In this document: positions 8,156 to 18,926 of the stretch, one piece after another | Position numbering within the stretch: the first letter of the stretch is position 1 | Layout: every line of letters begins with the position of its first letter | Assembly (NCBI RefSeq): GCF_002295115.1 | Contig: NZ_NSFV01000016.1 | Location: forward strand, 62,001 to 126,000 | Direction of reading: 5' to 3' | Length of the DNA stretch: 64,000 nucleotides | DNA from: Mesorhizobium sp. WSM4311 | GTDB taxonomy: Bacteria; Pseudomonadota; Alphaproteobacteria; Rhizobiales; Rhizobiaceae | Program-made: the position numbers and the translations under genes | Notes under the pieces: generated by a model | Told to the model about the DNA's origin: nothing | The model's input: the letters and a program-made list of their open reading frames with translations, nothing else | Database searches by the model: none

Positions 8156-8962
8156 TCAGCCGGCTATGCGCTTCATCAGCGCCATCGCCCCGAACGGTGC
8201 GCGCACTTTGCCCTCGGTGATGAAGTAGACGAACACGTCGCGCGGCTGAACGGGCGCGTCGGTGGCGGGATCGGCGCGTCGCAAATCGGCCGGCTGCTTG
8301 CCTTCAGCCCATGTCTTTGCCCGCGCCGCCCACTCGTCGAGCCCCTTCGGCGTGTAGCAATCGGGATTGTCGTCCGATCCGGTCTGCAGTCGTGCGTAGA
8401 CGAAGTCGCCGGTGACGTCGGCGATATCAGGATATTTGGCATGGTCGGCACAGACGATCGCCGCCTTGTATTTGCGGGCAAGTGCCGCGAATTCCGGCAC
8501 GATGAAACTGTCGTTGCGGACTTCCAGCGCATGGCGCAGCGCGACACCGTCCTGTTTCTCCGGCAGCAGTTTCAAAAAAGCTTCGAAATCGTCCGGATCG
8601 AACTTTTTCGTCGGCGCGAACTGCCACAGGATCGGGCCGAGCTTGACGCCGAGCGCGGCAACGCCGGAGCCGAGGAAGCGCATCATCGATTCACCGGCCT
8701 CGCCCAGCACGCGGCGGTTGGTGACGAAGCGGTTGCCCTTCAGCGAATAGACGAAACCGTCCGGCGCCTCGCTTGCCCATTTGACGAAGGTCGGCTCCTT
8801 GAAGCTGGAATAGTAGGTGCCGTTGACCTCGATGCTCGGCACCTGCCGGCTGGCGTAGTGCAGTTGCTTGGCCTTCGACAATTTGTCCGGATAGAAGGAC
8901 GTATCCCAGGGCTCGAAGGTCCAGCCGCCCATGCCGGAGCGGATTGTTCCCGATTTGCTCAT
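8156..8962 (-). CDS. DUF72 family protein
   Basis: A 268-residue DUF72 (YecE-like) protein, TIM-barrel fold, function not established. The hallmark N-terminal GGWTFEPWDTSFYP and IEVNGTYYS segments and the C-terminal FVYFITEGKVRAP region are all present, so it looks complete. GGGAGGA lies just upstream of the ATG. It follows the acetyltransferase gene on the same strand after about 60 bases, so the two may be cotranscribed with uvrA as the upstream gene. Confidence 0.85.
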   Translation of the reverse strand: MSKSGTIRSGMGGWTFEPWDTSFYPDKLSKAKQLHYASRQVPSIEVNGTYYSSFKEPTFVKWASEAPDGFVYSLKGNRFVTNRRVLGEAGESMMRFLGSGVAALGVKLGPILWQFAPTKKFDPDDFEAFLKLLPEKQDGVALRHALEVRNDSFIVPEFAALARKYKAAIVCADHAKYPDIADVTGDFVYARLQTGSDDNPDCYTPKGLDEWAARAKTWAEGKQPADLRRADPATDAPVQPRDVFVYFITEGKVRAPFGAMALMKRIAG

Positions 8963-9021
8963 TATCGTCCTCCCGAGTGCGGTGTCTGGCCAAATTCAGA
9001 AGTCTGGCCGCGTTCAGAAAA

Positions 9022-9492
9022 TCAGGCCGTCGTGGTCTCGTCGACCGGCTTTGCCATGTCGACAAGCACCCATCCTGGCTGGTAGGGGTTGGGCCGGCGA
9101 CCCGTTTCGCGATAGCCGTAAGCGAGATAGAGCGCGATGTTCCGCTCCATTTTCGCATTGGTGTAGAGCCGTATCTCCGGCAGGCGCCACTGGCGCGTCT
9201 GCTCGTCGGCGTGTTTTAGCAATGCGATACCGAACCCCTTGCCCTGGAAGGCGGGCGACACCGCGATGGAGAAGATCATGGCGTGATCCGCATGCCGCTC
9301 CAGTGTGAGCACTCCGGCAGGTTCGCCGCCGCTCTCCAGCAGCCAGACCTCGGCGTTCGCGATGCGCGGCGCGTAGTCTTCGGTCACCGGGATCGGCGGT
9401 GCGTCGAGCATGGCGTTGTAGGGGGCGTAGGCGGCTTGCGTCAGCGAAACGACTGTTTGGATATCACCGGCAAGCGCTCTTCTGATTGTCAT
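9022..9492 (-). CDS. GNAT family N-acetyltransferase
   Basis: A 156-residue GNAT protein that would transfer an acetyl group from acetyl-CoA to an unknown amine. The acetyl-CoA binding motif is visible in IAVSPAFQGKGFGIALLKHADEQ (the Q-x-x-G-x-G/A pattern), followed by IRLYTNAKMERNIALYLAYGYRETGRR, a typical motif B. The start at 9492 (MTIRRA) is the first codon of recognisable domain sequence. It lies 34 bases downstream of uvrA on the same strand. Confidence 0.88.
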   Translation of the reverse strand: MTIRRALAGDIQTVVSLTQAAYAPYNAMLDAPPIPVTEDYAPRIANAEVWLLESGGEPAGVLTLERHADHAMIFSIAVSPAFQGKGFGIALLKHADEQTRQWRLPEIRLYTNAKMERNIALYLAYGYRETGRRPNPYQPGWVLVDMAKPVDETTTA

Positions 9493-9526
9493 CCAAACAC
9501 TCTCCAGGCGCCAACCGGTCCGCCGA

Positions 9527-12448
<2,922 letters not shown>

Positions 12449-12599
12449 CGCCGGTCGCCGCCTCAGATCTGGAATTCGTGGGATTGGCGGGATTGTCCCA
12501 GCCATCCCCTATGTAGGTGTTTTTGCCGCCACGTCGAGAGACGCCACAATTCCCGACAAAGTCGTTTAACCGTCTTTCGCGCGAAGGGGCAAGCAGAAA

Positions 12600-12614
12600 G
12601 AACAAAGGCCGAAC
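12600..12614 (-). promoter_or_regulatory. LexA (SOS) box upstream of uvrA
   Basis: On the uvrA strand it reads GTTCGGCCTTTGTTC, a perfect match to the alphaproteobacterial LexA operator GTTC-N7-GTTC. It lies about 150 bases before the uvrA start. SOS control of uvrA is well known in this class. Confidence 0.8.
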
Positions 12615-13070
12615 ACGCTCCTGACAAAGCTGTGTAGAAACCTGACCTGTACGTAACCTCCCGGCGATCACAATTTTCCGTAACCGGCTATTGAAGGTTG
12701 ACGTGGCCGGCTCACGGGGGCAGTCTCCCGGGGTCAGCGAAGCCGGCCGTCTTTCGATGGCCTCGCCGCCCCAAGGCGGCCTGCGAGACGCCGCAGGCAT
12801 TTGCGATTTGCGCTTCGCTACGACAATGTCGCAACGGACACAGGAGCGGAGCATGACGCCACCGGACAGTCCCCAAGGGCTCCACGCCTCGTTGGAGCCG
12901 CGGCAGGCATAAGTGCCAGGGTTTAGCGTTTGCGCCACCCGACAAACCGTGACTTGCCGTATCCCCAAAATCAGAGACCGCTAGTCGGATCGTCGGCTGA
13001 CGCCGCGTAGCATCCGAAATCAAACGCCGGCAGTACACTCCCGGCAAAATTTGGATTTGAGATCCAGAAA
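12615..13070. other. Gene-free stretch with nested hairpins
   Basis: The 12449-13148 gap between uvrA and a small exported protein has no convincing gene. Short readings on both strands lack ribosome sites and recognisable sequence. It does hold structure: GGCCGGCT (12705-12712) pairs with AGCCGGCC (12741-12748) around an inner CGGGG/TCCCG stem, and GCCGCC-CCAA-GGCGGC forms a tetraloop hairpin at 12765-12780. A small RNA on the plus strand ending at the terminator near 13071 is possible, but I recognise no tmRNA, SRP, RNase P or 6S signature. Confidence 0.4.
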
Positions 13071-13113
13071 AGCCCCGTCCGTTTGCCTAGGGCACGGCGG
13101 GGCTGTTCTTTTG
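13070..13113 (-). terminator. Strong stem-loop terminator, possibly bidirectional
   Basis: AGCCCCG plus CCGT pair with ACGG plus CGGGGCT around an eleven-base loop. On the minus strand the stem is followed by TTTTC, which suits the exported-protein gene ending at 13149. On the plus strand it is followed by GTTCTTTT, so it could also end a transcript arriving from the gene-free stretch. Confidence 0.75.
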
Positions 13114-13148
13114 ACGACATGGCTGCACCGGCCCCAGCGGAGGGCTGC

Positions 13149-13448
13149 TCACCTCGGCGGCTTAAACCCGCCCGTGGCCATATCGACCGTGATGGTGCCG
13201 GAAATCCTGACATCGGTATCGCCGATTTTGAACGTGCCGTTGCCGTTGCTGGGGAACGCATCGTCGGGTTCCGGCCGGGGACCCGGCTTGGCGATGCGAT
13301 AATCACCGTTCACACCGGGCAGTGCGCGTTTCTGTGCCTGCGGTGCGCTGTCGCCGGCGAGGGCCATACCGCTCGCGAGGCTGGCAAAAGTGAGCACCGC
13401 TGCGACCATGAGGCGATGCGACGTCCTGGGCGAATGAGTGTCGATCAT
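13149..13448 (-). CDS. Small exported protein of unknown function
   Basis: A 99-residue product with a basic start (MIDTHSPRTSHR), a hydrophobic core (LMVAAVLTFASLASGMALA) and a probable signal peptidase I site at ALA-GDS. The mature part is Pro/Asp-rich, then ends with a beta-like segment (TFKIGDTDVRISGTITVDM). There are no Cys residues and no membrane segment after the signal. I do not recognise the family. A strong terminator follows its stop. Confidence 0.6.
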   Translation of the reverse strand: MIDTHSPRTSHRLMVAAVLTFASLASGMALAGDSAPQAQKRALPGVNGDYRIAKPGPRPEPDDAFPSNGNGTFKIGDTDVRISGTITVDMATGGFKPPR

Positions 13449-13530
13449 CCCGGGATTATAGGGACCAGCCGCTCCCGGAACCAGAGCGGTGTCGTCAAAT
13501 CATCGACAGCGGGCAGAAATCCGAGCTGGT

Positions 13531-14136
13531 TCACGCCGCCTTTTTGCGCGTGTCGAACACATGGTCGACAATGCCCCATGCCTGGGCCTCGCGGGCGGTC
13601 ATGAAATGGTCGCGGTCGAGCGTGCGTTCGACCTCCTCATAGCTGCGGCCGCAATGCTGGGCGTAGAGTTCGGCCATATGGCGTTTGGTCTTGCCGATCC
13701 GCTCGGCATGGCGCTGGATGTCGGAAGCCTGGCCCTGGAAGCCGCCCAGCGGCTGATGCAGCAGAATGGTGGCGTTGGGCAGCGCGATGCGGCGCCCCGG
13801 CGTGCCCGCCATCAGCAGGAACGAACCCATCGAGGCGGCAAACCCCATGCACACGGTCGATACCGGGCAACTGACATACTGCATCGTGTCGTAGATGGCG
13901 AACCCGCTGGTCACCACGCCGCCCGGCGAGTTGATGTAGAGCGATATCTCCTTGTCGGGATTGTCTGACTCCAATGACAAAAGCTGCGCGCAGACCAGCG
14001 CCGAGACGTCGTCGTTGATCTCGCCATTGATGAAGATGATGCGCTCGCGCAGCAGCCGCGAGAAAATGTCGAAGGCGCGTTCGCCGCGGCTCGATTGCTC
14101 GATCACCATCGGCACCAGACTGGCAAGACCGCTCAT
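13531..14136 (-). CDS. clpP: ATP-dependent Clp protease proteolytic subunit (paralogue)
   Basis: Serine peptidase subunit of a Clp complex, 201 residues. The catalytic triad is complete: Ser102 in GFAASMGSFLL, His127 in ILLHQPLGG, and Asp176 in DRDHF. The N-terminal SLVPMVIEQSSRGERAFDIFSRLL segment is typical. No clpX or tig gene is adjacent, so this is probably one of the extra ClpP copies that rhizobia carry, not the housekeeping one. The start at 14136 matches the family N-terminus; the longer reading upstream overlaps the next gene. A fast-evolving C-terminus (TRKKAA) is short. Confidence 0.92.
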   Translation of the reverse strand: MSGLASLVPMVIEQSSRGERAFDIFSRLLRERIIFINGEINDDVSALVCAQLLSLESDNPDKEISLYINSPGGVVTSGFAIYDTMQYVSCPVSTVCMGFAASMGSFLLMAGTPGRRIALPNATILLHQPLGGFQGQASDIQRHAERIGKTKRHMAELYAQHCGRSYEEVERTLDRDHFMTAREAQAWGIVDHVFDTRKKAA

Positions 14137-14158
14137 TTTTCGTCTCCGATTTCCGTGT

Positions 14159-14647
14159 TCAGGCTGCAAGCAGCAGGGTGTTCGGTATGTTCGCGGCGAC
14201 AGGCTTTGCGCGCCCGTCCACTCCAAGCGAGAGCCGGCAGCCGGCGCCCGCCGTGGCGACGGCGGGCATCGCTTTCCCTGCAAAACCGTCATGGACGATG
14301 CGCAGATGCGTGCCGCCGGAAACGGTGCGGGCGAGTGTGAAGGTAACGACACTGTCGAGCGGATCCCCGGCGTCGCCCGGCTGCTCTCGCCAGGAATAGC
14401 GCAGCAGGCGCTCCGGCTCGGCGTCGAGGATTTCGCATTCGATGGCAGCTTCGGTCCCGGCGAAGGCAAAACGATTGCCGATTTCCGGCCTGATGTCGTT
14501 CGGCATCATCCATGCGGCGAGCAATTCCGGCACTGTCAGCGCCCGCCACACTTTTTCCGGCGGTTCGGCAAGGTCGTATTCGAACTCGAGCACATCCGGG
14601 GAGGCTTCGCCCTGGGTCTTGGCGTTCATCGATCCCAAATCCTTCAT
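14159..14647 (-). CDS. SRPBCC (AHSA1-like) domain protein
   Basis: A 162-residue START/Bet v1-like fold protein of the Hsp90-activator-homology group, thought to bind hydrophobic ligands. LEFEYDLAEPPEKVWRALTVPELLAAWMMP is the characteristic opening and LRYSWRE...SVVTFTL the central part. Its ATG overlaps the stop of the ArsR gene (ATGA), giving the common ArsR-SRPBCC gene pair. Function is not known; such pairs often respond to small molecules. The C-terminal part (VDGRAKPVAANIPNTLLLAA) departs from the usual family ending. Confidence 0.85.
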   Translation of the reverse strand: MKDLGSMNAKTQGEASPDVLEFEYDLAEPPEKVWRALTVPELLAAWMMPNDIRPEIGNRFAFAGTEAAIECEILDAEPERLLRYSWREQPGDAGDPLDSVVTFTLARTVSGGTHLRIVHDGFAGKAMPAVATAGAGCRLSLGVDGRAKPVAANIPNTLLLAA

Positions 14648-14958
14648 TGATCCATGTCCTTCAAAACCGTCTTGAGCCTTTCGATCCGCTCCGGCCAGAA
14701 GGTCCGGTAGCGTTCGATCCAGGAGAGCAAGGGGGCGAGCCCCTGCGGATCGGCACGATAGTAGGCGTTGCGTCCGGCCCGCCGCTCGACCACGAGGCCG
14801 GCGCCGCGCAGCACCGCCAGATGCTGCGACACTGCCGGCTGCGACACCGTCAGGCCGCTGCGCAATTCGGACACGCTCATTTCAGCTGCGGCGAGGCGCT
14901 CGAAGACGGCGCGGCGCGTCGGGTCAGCCAAAGCGCGGAAAATCTCTGCTTCGATCAT
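14644..14958 (-). CDS. ArsR family transcriptional regulator
   Basis: A 104-residue winged-helix repressor. FRALADPTRRAVFERLAA opens the domain, and LTVSQPAVSQHLAVLRGAGLVVERRAGRNAYYRAD is the recognition helix plus wing. There is no metal-binding Cys motif (ELCVCDL is replaced), so this belongs to the metal-independent group that partners SRPBCC proteins. It is the first gene of the two-gene unit and probably regulates itself from the 14959-15184 intergenic region shared with ssb. Confidence 0.9.
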   Translation of the reverse strand: MIEAEIFRALADPTRRAVFERLAAAEMSVSELRSGLTVSQPAVSQHLAVLRGAGLVVERRAGRNAYYRADPQGLAPLLSWIERYRTFWPERIERLKTVLKDMDQ

Positions 14959-15042
14959 GACAAAAGCATAAGTCGATACTTATTGATTTGGCAAGCGCTG
15001 TTTTGAAACCCATATGTCAGGCTCAGGCACTGTTGCCATTCC

Positions 15043-15083
15043 TTGACAATCAGCGGCAGTGCATATAGGAACGAAAAGGGAAC
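15043..15083 (+). promoter_or_regulatory. ssb promoter with LexA (SOS) box
   Basis: TTGACA at 15043-15048 and TATAGG at 15064-15069 form a plausible promoter with a short 15-base spacer. GAAC-N7-GAAC follows at 15069-15083; on the other strand this reads GTTCCCTTTTCGTTC, a perfect alphaproteobacterial LexA operator. The box would cover the transcription start, which suits repression. The ssb leader would then be about 110 bases. Confidence 0.72.
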
Positions 15084-15184
15084 AAAAACCTTGTGGGAAA
15101 AGCCAGCCTTAGCAGGCGGCTGACGTCCGCAGCCTGTAAGGTGCTGCGACAAAAATTTGTTTCGGATGAGCGCGGAGAAAAATC

Positions 15185-15703
15185 ATGGCGGGTAGCGTCA
15201 ATAAGGTCATTCTGGTCGGCAATCTCGGCGCGGACCCTGAAATCCGCCGCCTGAACTCTGGCGAGCCGGTCGTCAACATCCGTATCGCCACGTCGGAAAG
15301 CTGGCGCGACAAGAATTCCGGCGAGCGCAAGGAAAAGACCGAGTGGCACAATGTCGTCATCTTCAATGAGGGCATCGCCAAGGTGGCCGAGCAGTATCTG
15401 AAGAAGGGCATGAAGGTCTATGTCGAGGGCCAGCTGCAGACGCGCAAATGGCAGGACCAGACCGGCGCCGACAAGTACACGACGGAAGTCGTGCTGCAGC
15501 GATTCCGCGGCGAACTGCAGATGCTCGACGGGCGCCAGGGTGAGGGCGGGCAGGTCGGCGGTTATTCCGGCGGCGGCAGCAGCCGCGGTTCCGATTTCGG
15601 CCAGTCCAGCCCGAACGAGAGCTTCAACCGTGGCGGCGGCGCCCCCAGGGGCGGCGGTGGCGGCGGTTCGTCGCGCGAACTGGACGACGAGATCCCGTTC
15701 TGA
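15185..15703 (+). CDS. ssb: Single-stranded DNA-binding protein
   Basis: Binds single-stranded DNA in replication, recombination and repair as a tetramer. The 172-residue protein has an OB-fold in residues 1-110 (SVNKVILVGNLGADPEIRRL, TEWHNVVIFNEGIAKVAEQYLKKG), a Gly/Ser-rich flexible linker and the acidic partner-binding tip DDEIPF at the very end. GGAG precedes the ATG. In many relatives ssb sits directly divergent from uvrA; here a 2.6-kb block lies between them. Confidence 0.96.
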   Translation: MAGSVNKVILVGNLGADPEIRRLNSGEPVVNIRIATSESWRDKNSGERKEKTEWHNVVIFNEGIAKVAEQYLKKGMKVYVEGQLQTRKWQDQTGADKYTTEVVLQRFRGELQMLDGRQGEGGQVGGYSGGGSSRGSDFGQSSPNESFNRGGGAPRGGGGGGSSRELDDEIPF

Positions 15704-15742
15704 TCGAAAGCAACATCAGACGGCTGATGTCGCGTGATCGAT

Positions 15743-15777
15743 GCCCCGAGGGTCCTGCATGGACTTTCGGGGTTTTG
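15743..15777 (+). terminator. Intrinsic terminator after ssb
   Basis: GCCCCGA-GGGTCC pairs with GGAC-TTTCGGGG around a short TGCAT loop, and the stem is followed by TTTT. It lies 40 bases after the ssb stop. Confidence 0.8.
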
Positions 15778-15832
15778 CATTGTTGATTTGGCCTGACAGC
15801 AGGCGCGGCCAAAGGACTGAAAGGACAAAGCG

Positions 15833-16258
15833 GTGAAGGCACGGATAAAATGGATCGAAGAGCGCACCTTCGTCGGCGAGTCCGGCAGCGGCCACAAGCT
15901 GGTGCTGGGAACGGCACCCGGCCCTGAAGGCAAGACGCCAGGCCCGAGCCCGATGGAACTGGTGCTGATCGGCACCGGCGGCTGCTCGGCCTATGATGTC
16001 GTGCATATACTGGAAAAGGGTCGCGAGGCGGTCGAGGACTGCGTCGTCGAACTCGACGCCGATCGCGCCGAGACCGACCCGAAGGTGTTCACCCGCATCC
16101 ACATGCATTTCATCGTCAAGGGCCGCGCGCTGTCGCCCGACAAGGTTCAGCGGGCGATCAATCTTTCGATCGAAAAATACTGTTCGGCCTCCGCCATGAT
16201 GGCCAAGACGGCCACGATCACGCATGATTTCGAAGTCATCGACACCACCGCAAAGTAG
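15833..16258 (+). CDS. OsmC family protein
   Basis: A 141-residue OsmC/YhfA-like protein, a peroxidase-type fold that reduces organic hydroperoxides with two Cys. The two expected Cys are present in GTGGCSAYDVV and KYCSASAMM. GPSPMELVLIG is a family hallmark. It is the more divergent YhfA/SACOL1771 branch, not Ohr, so a peroxidase role is likely but not proven. The gene stands alone, with a terminator before it and a convergent gene after it. Confidence 0.88.
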   Translation: MKARIKWIEERTFVGESGSGHKLVLGTAPGPEGKTPGPSPMELVLIGTGGCSAYDVVHILEKGREAVEDCVVELDADRAETDPKVFTRIHMHFIVKGRALSPDKVQRAINLSIEKYCSASAMMAKTATITHDFEVIDTTAK

Positions 16259-16284
16259 GGCAGTGGGGCAGTAGGGACTGCCGT

Positions 16285-16914
16285 TCACCCCGCCATCAGC
16301 GCCTTGATGCCGTCGGCCACGAATTGCACGGCCAGTGCGGCCAGGATGACGCCGAGCAGGCGGGTCAGGATCGAGCGGCCGGTCTGGCCGAGGATGCGGT
16401 CGATGCGTTCCGACAGCACGAACACCAGATAGGTGATGGCGAGGCAGACGAGGATGATGCCGACAAGTGCTGCCTGCGCGGCAAAGCCCTGAAACGAGCC
16501 GGAGAGCAGCACCGTCGCCGAAATCGCGCCGGGGCCGGCGATCAGCGGGATCGCCAGCGGGAAGGCGGCGATGTTGTGGATCATGTCCTTGGTGATGGCG
16601 ACGTCGCCGATCTTCTCCTTGCGGTCCTGTCGCCGCTCGAAGACCATCTCGAAGGCGATGAAGAACAGCAGGAAACCGCCGGCGACGCGGAAGGCCGGCA
16701 GCGTGATGCCGAACACCGACAGGATCGAGGCGCCGGCCACAGCGAACAGCGCCATCACCAGGAAGCCGATGACCGAGGCGCGGACCGACACCTGCTGGCG
16801 CTCCTCGCGGTTCATGCCGCGCGTCACGGCGAGGAACAGTGGCGCCAGGCCGGGCGGATCGATGGTCACGAGAATGGTGACGAAGGCATTGAACAGGCTG
16901 TCGAAACTCGGCAT
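16285..16914 (-). CDS. MarC family integral membrane protein
   Basis: A 209-residue inner-membrane protein with six predicted helices. NAFVTILVTIDPPGLAPLFLAVT at the N-terminus and AFPLAIPLIAGPGAISATVLL in the middle are the MarC repeat motifs. Function unknown; the early link to multiple antibiotic resistance was not upheld. The start at 16914 gives the normal length; an in-frame upstream extension is Arg-rich and rejected. It converges with the OsmC gene. Confidence 0.9.
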   Translation of the reverse strand: MPSFDSLFNAFVTILVTIDPPGLAPLFLAVTRGMNREERQQVSVRASVIGFLVMALFAVAGASILSVFGITLPAFRVAGGFLLFFIAFEMVFERRQDRKEKIGDVAITKDMIHNIAAFPLAIPLIAGPGAISATVLLSGSFQGFAAQAALVGIILVCLAITYLVFVLSERIDRILGQTGRSILTRLLGVILAALAVQFVADGIKALMAG

Positions 16915-17015
16915 CGCTGACCCTCCCGCCGGGCCGAGCCCGTACCATGCCATTGGTAGAGCAAAGCCTGGTCGGTGGAAACTGTCAGGACCGCGAAACC
17001 ACGGCTCTCGACGGG

Positions 17016-17393
17016 TCAGCCGGCAGCGCCGCAATAGGCCTCGAGGCGATAACCATCCGGGTCGATAACAAAGGCGGCGTAATAATTGTCGCCGTAGTCG
17101 GCGCGCGGGCCCGGCGCGCCATTGTCGCTGCCGTCTTCGCGCAAGGCAGCGGCATGGAAGGCATCGACGCTGTCGCGTGTCGGCGCGGCGAAGCAGAAAT
17201 GCAGGCCTGATTTTTCGTTCGCCGGAACCGGCCGCGCTGCCTCGTTGACCCATAGCGCGACGCTTTCGGCGCCATAGCCGAGCGAACCCGGTGACTGGCT
17301 GAGGCAGGTGTAGCCGAGCGGCTTCAGCGCTGCGTCATAGAAGCGCTTGGAGGTGTTGGCGTCGCGAACACCGATCGAGATATGATCGAACAT
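17016..17393 (-). CDS. VOC (glyoxalase/bleomycin resistance fold) family protein
   Basis: A 125-residue vicinal-oxygen-chelate protein: MFDHISIGVRDANTSKRFYDAALKPLGY starts the first beta-alpha-beta-beta-beta module and YYAAFVIDPDGYRLEAYC ends the second, with the usual His, Glu metal ligands in place. Substrate unknown. The start at 17393 has GGAG six bases upstream; an in-frame ATG at 17405 has none. It lies just downstream of the 176-residue unknown gene and may be cotranscribed with it. Confidence 0.88.
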   Translation of the reverse strand: MFDHISIGVRDANTSKRFYDAALKPLGYTCLSQSPGSLGYGAESVALWVNEAARPVPANEKSGLHFCFAAPTRDSVDAFHAAALREDGSDNGAPGPRADYGDNYYAAFVIDPDGYRLEAYCGAAG

Positions 17394-17425
17394 CGTTTTC
17401 TCCATTGTTACAAAGTGTTGCGGCG

Positions 17426-17956
17426 TCAGGCTGTTGTCGCTCGCCGTGCAAGGAACTCGACTTCGAGCCGCCATGTCGCGCCATTGTCGTGCGAGCGCTC
17501 GCCGAGCCAGCGGAAGCTGTCTTCGGTGATCCGCGAAAAGCTCCAGCGCACCGAGGAGCCGGTGCCGTCGGCACCGACCTGCACGATCGTATCACCTTTG
17601 GCGCGGCCGAGCTGGCGGCTGAAATACTGATTGCGCGGATCGCTCCAGAAAATGTGCCAGGCGTCCGCGCCGGGATCATAGACCCGCAGCGTCGTGCCGC
17701 AGAACGTCCACTTGCCGAGCGACGGCGAGGGGCCAGCATTACGCGCGGGCAGGATCCAGACGTCCTGGATGGCGCGGCCTTCGAGCACCCAGCCGAAATG
17801 CACCTCGCCACGTCCGGTCAGCACGGTGCCATCCTCGAGGTGGCGTGAGGCATCGAAAGTCCAGGCGCCGACGAAGCGGCCATAAAGGTTCAGTTCTTCG
17901 GCGAGCCCGTCGATTGGTCCGGGACTGTGCAGGGCTTCGGCAAAGGGGTCGAACAT
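17426..17956 (-). CDS. Conserved protein of unknown function, 176 residues
   Basis: No signal peptide or membrane segment. The sequence LNLYGRFVGAWTFDASRHLEDG and GRGEVHFGWVLEGRAIQDVWI resembles lipocalin-like DUF1579-type proteins, with many aromatic residues along predicted beta strands (WHIFWSDPRNQYFSR, SSVRWSFSRIT). I would not assign a function. It is divergent from the AraC regulator across an 85-base gap and could be its target, together with the downstream VOC gene. Confidence 0.75.
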   Translation of the reverse strand: MFDPFAEALHSPGPIDGLAEELNLYGRFVGAWTFDASRHLEDGTVLTGRGEVHFGWVLEGRAIQDVWILPARNAGPSPSLGKWTFCGTTLRVYDPGADAWHIFWSDPRNQYFSRQLGRAKGDTIVQVGADGTGSSVRWSFSRITEDSFRWLGERSHDNGATWRLEVEFLARRATTA

Positions 17957-18041
17957 GGCTGCGGCCTCTTTCTGTCAGGAGACCGGGAGGAATAGGCGCT
18001 GACGGGGTTCTGGGCTTGGGAAAAATTGCTATATTTCGGCC

Positions 18042-18926
18042 ATGACAGCGACGACCCGCACTCTCGCATCCGGACCCGGCTGGCACGTGGCGGATGTGAT
18101 CTGCACGGCCGGCGCGGGCGACCGGCCGTTCGAGGAAGCCCATCAGGATTTCTGTGTTGCAGCGGTCACCGGCGGCACGTTCCGCTACCGCGCGCAGCAA
18201 GGCACCGCCATGCTGGCGCCAGGCGCGCTGCTGCTCGGCAATTCCGGCACATGCTATGAATGCGGACACGAACACGGCAGCGGCGACCGCTGTCTCTCGT
18301 TCCATTTCAAGCCTGCCTACATGGAACGGATTGTCGCCGGTTTGCCGGGCGCGAGCACGCTTGCCTTCGATGCGCCGCGCCTGCCGCCCTTGCCGGCCTT
18401 GGCGCCGCTGCTGGCCGAGGCGGAAGCCGCGCGGGGGACGGGCGACAGCGAGGCCTTCGAGGAACTCGGTGTGCGCATCGCTGCTGCGGCTGTGGCCACG
18501 ATTTCCGGCGCTACGTCCATCAGGCGCGGACCAAGCCGTCGCGATCAGAAACGGGTGGCCGAAGCCGTGCGGCGGATCGAACTGGATGCCGACGGGCCGG
18601 TTTCGCTGTCTGCGCTGGCGGAAGAGACGGCGACCAGCCCGTATCATTTCCTGCGTATTTTCCGGCAGGTTGCCGGCATGACGCCCTACCAGTTCCTGCT
18701 CAAGATCCGTCTCCACCGTGCGGCATTGCGACTGCGCCTGTCGGATGATGCGATCTCGGCGATCGCCTTCGACGCCGGCTTCAACGACCTGTCGACGTTC
18801 AATCGCCGCTTTCGACGCATCATGGGCGAGACGCCAGGCGATTATCGAGCCCGCCAGTCAAACGGCATCGCGCCTCGGCCGAAGCAGGCTCAATCCGAGG
18901 TCGGGCCGCACCAGCCCGGCAGATAG
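18042..18926 (+). CDS. AraC family transcriptional regulator
   Basis: A 294-residue regulator with a cupin-like sensor in about residues 15-110 (TGGTFRYRAQQGTAMLAPGALLLGNSG) and a double helix-turn-helix in about residues 185-285 (ALAEETATSPYHFLRIFRQVAGMTPYQFLLKIRLHRA and FDAGFNDLSTFNRRFRRIMGETPGDYR). TATATT lies 15 bases before the ATG and may be its -10 element. The 3' end overlaps the convergent ParB-like gene by 37 bases. Likely target: the divergent unknown/VOC pair. Confidence 0.9.
   Translation: MTATTRTLASGPGWHVADVICTAGAGDRPFEEAHQDFCVAAVTGGTFRYRAQQGTAMLAPGALLLGNSGTCYECGHEHGSGDRCLSFHFKPAYMERIVAGLPGASTLAFDAPRLPPLPALAPLLAEAEAARGTGDSEAFEELGVRIAAAAVATISGATSIRRGPSRRDQKRVAEAVRRIELDADGPVSLSALAEETATSPYHFLRIFRQVAGMTPYQFLLKIRLHRAALRLRLSDDAISAIAFDAGFNDLSTFNRRFRRIMGETPGDYRARQSNGIAPRPKQAQSEVGPHQPGR

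Noticed and set aside
13531..14136. Suspected loss of the catalytic Asp in ClpP
   Set aside because: Careful alignment with E. coli ClpP puts the catalytic Asp at the DRDHF motif (Asp176), so the triad is intact.
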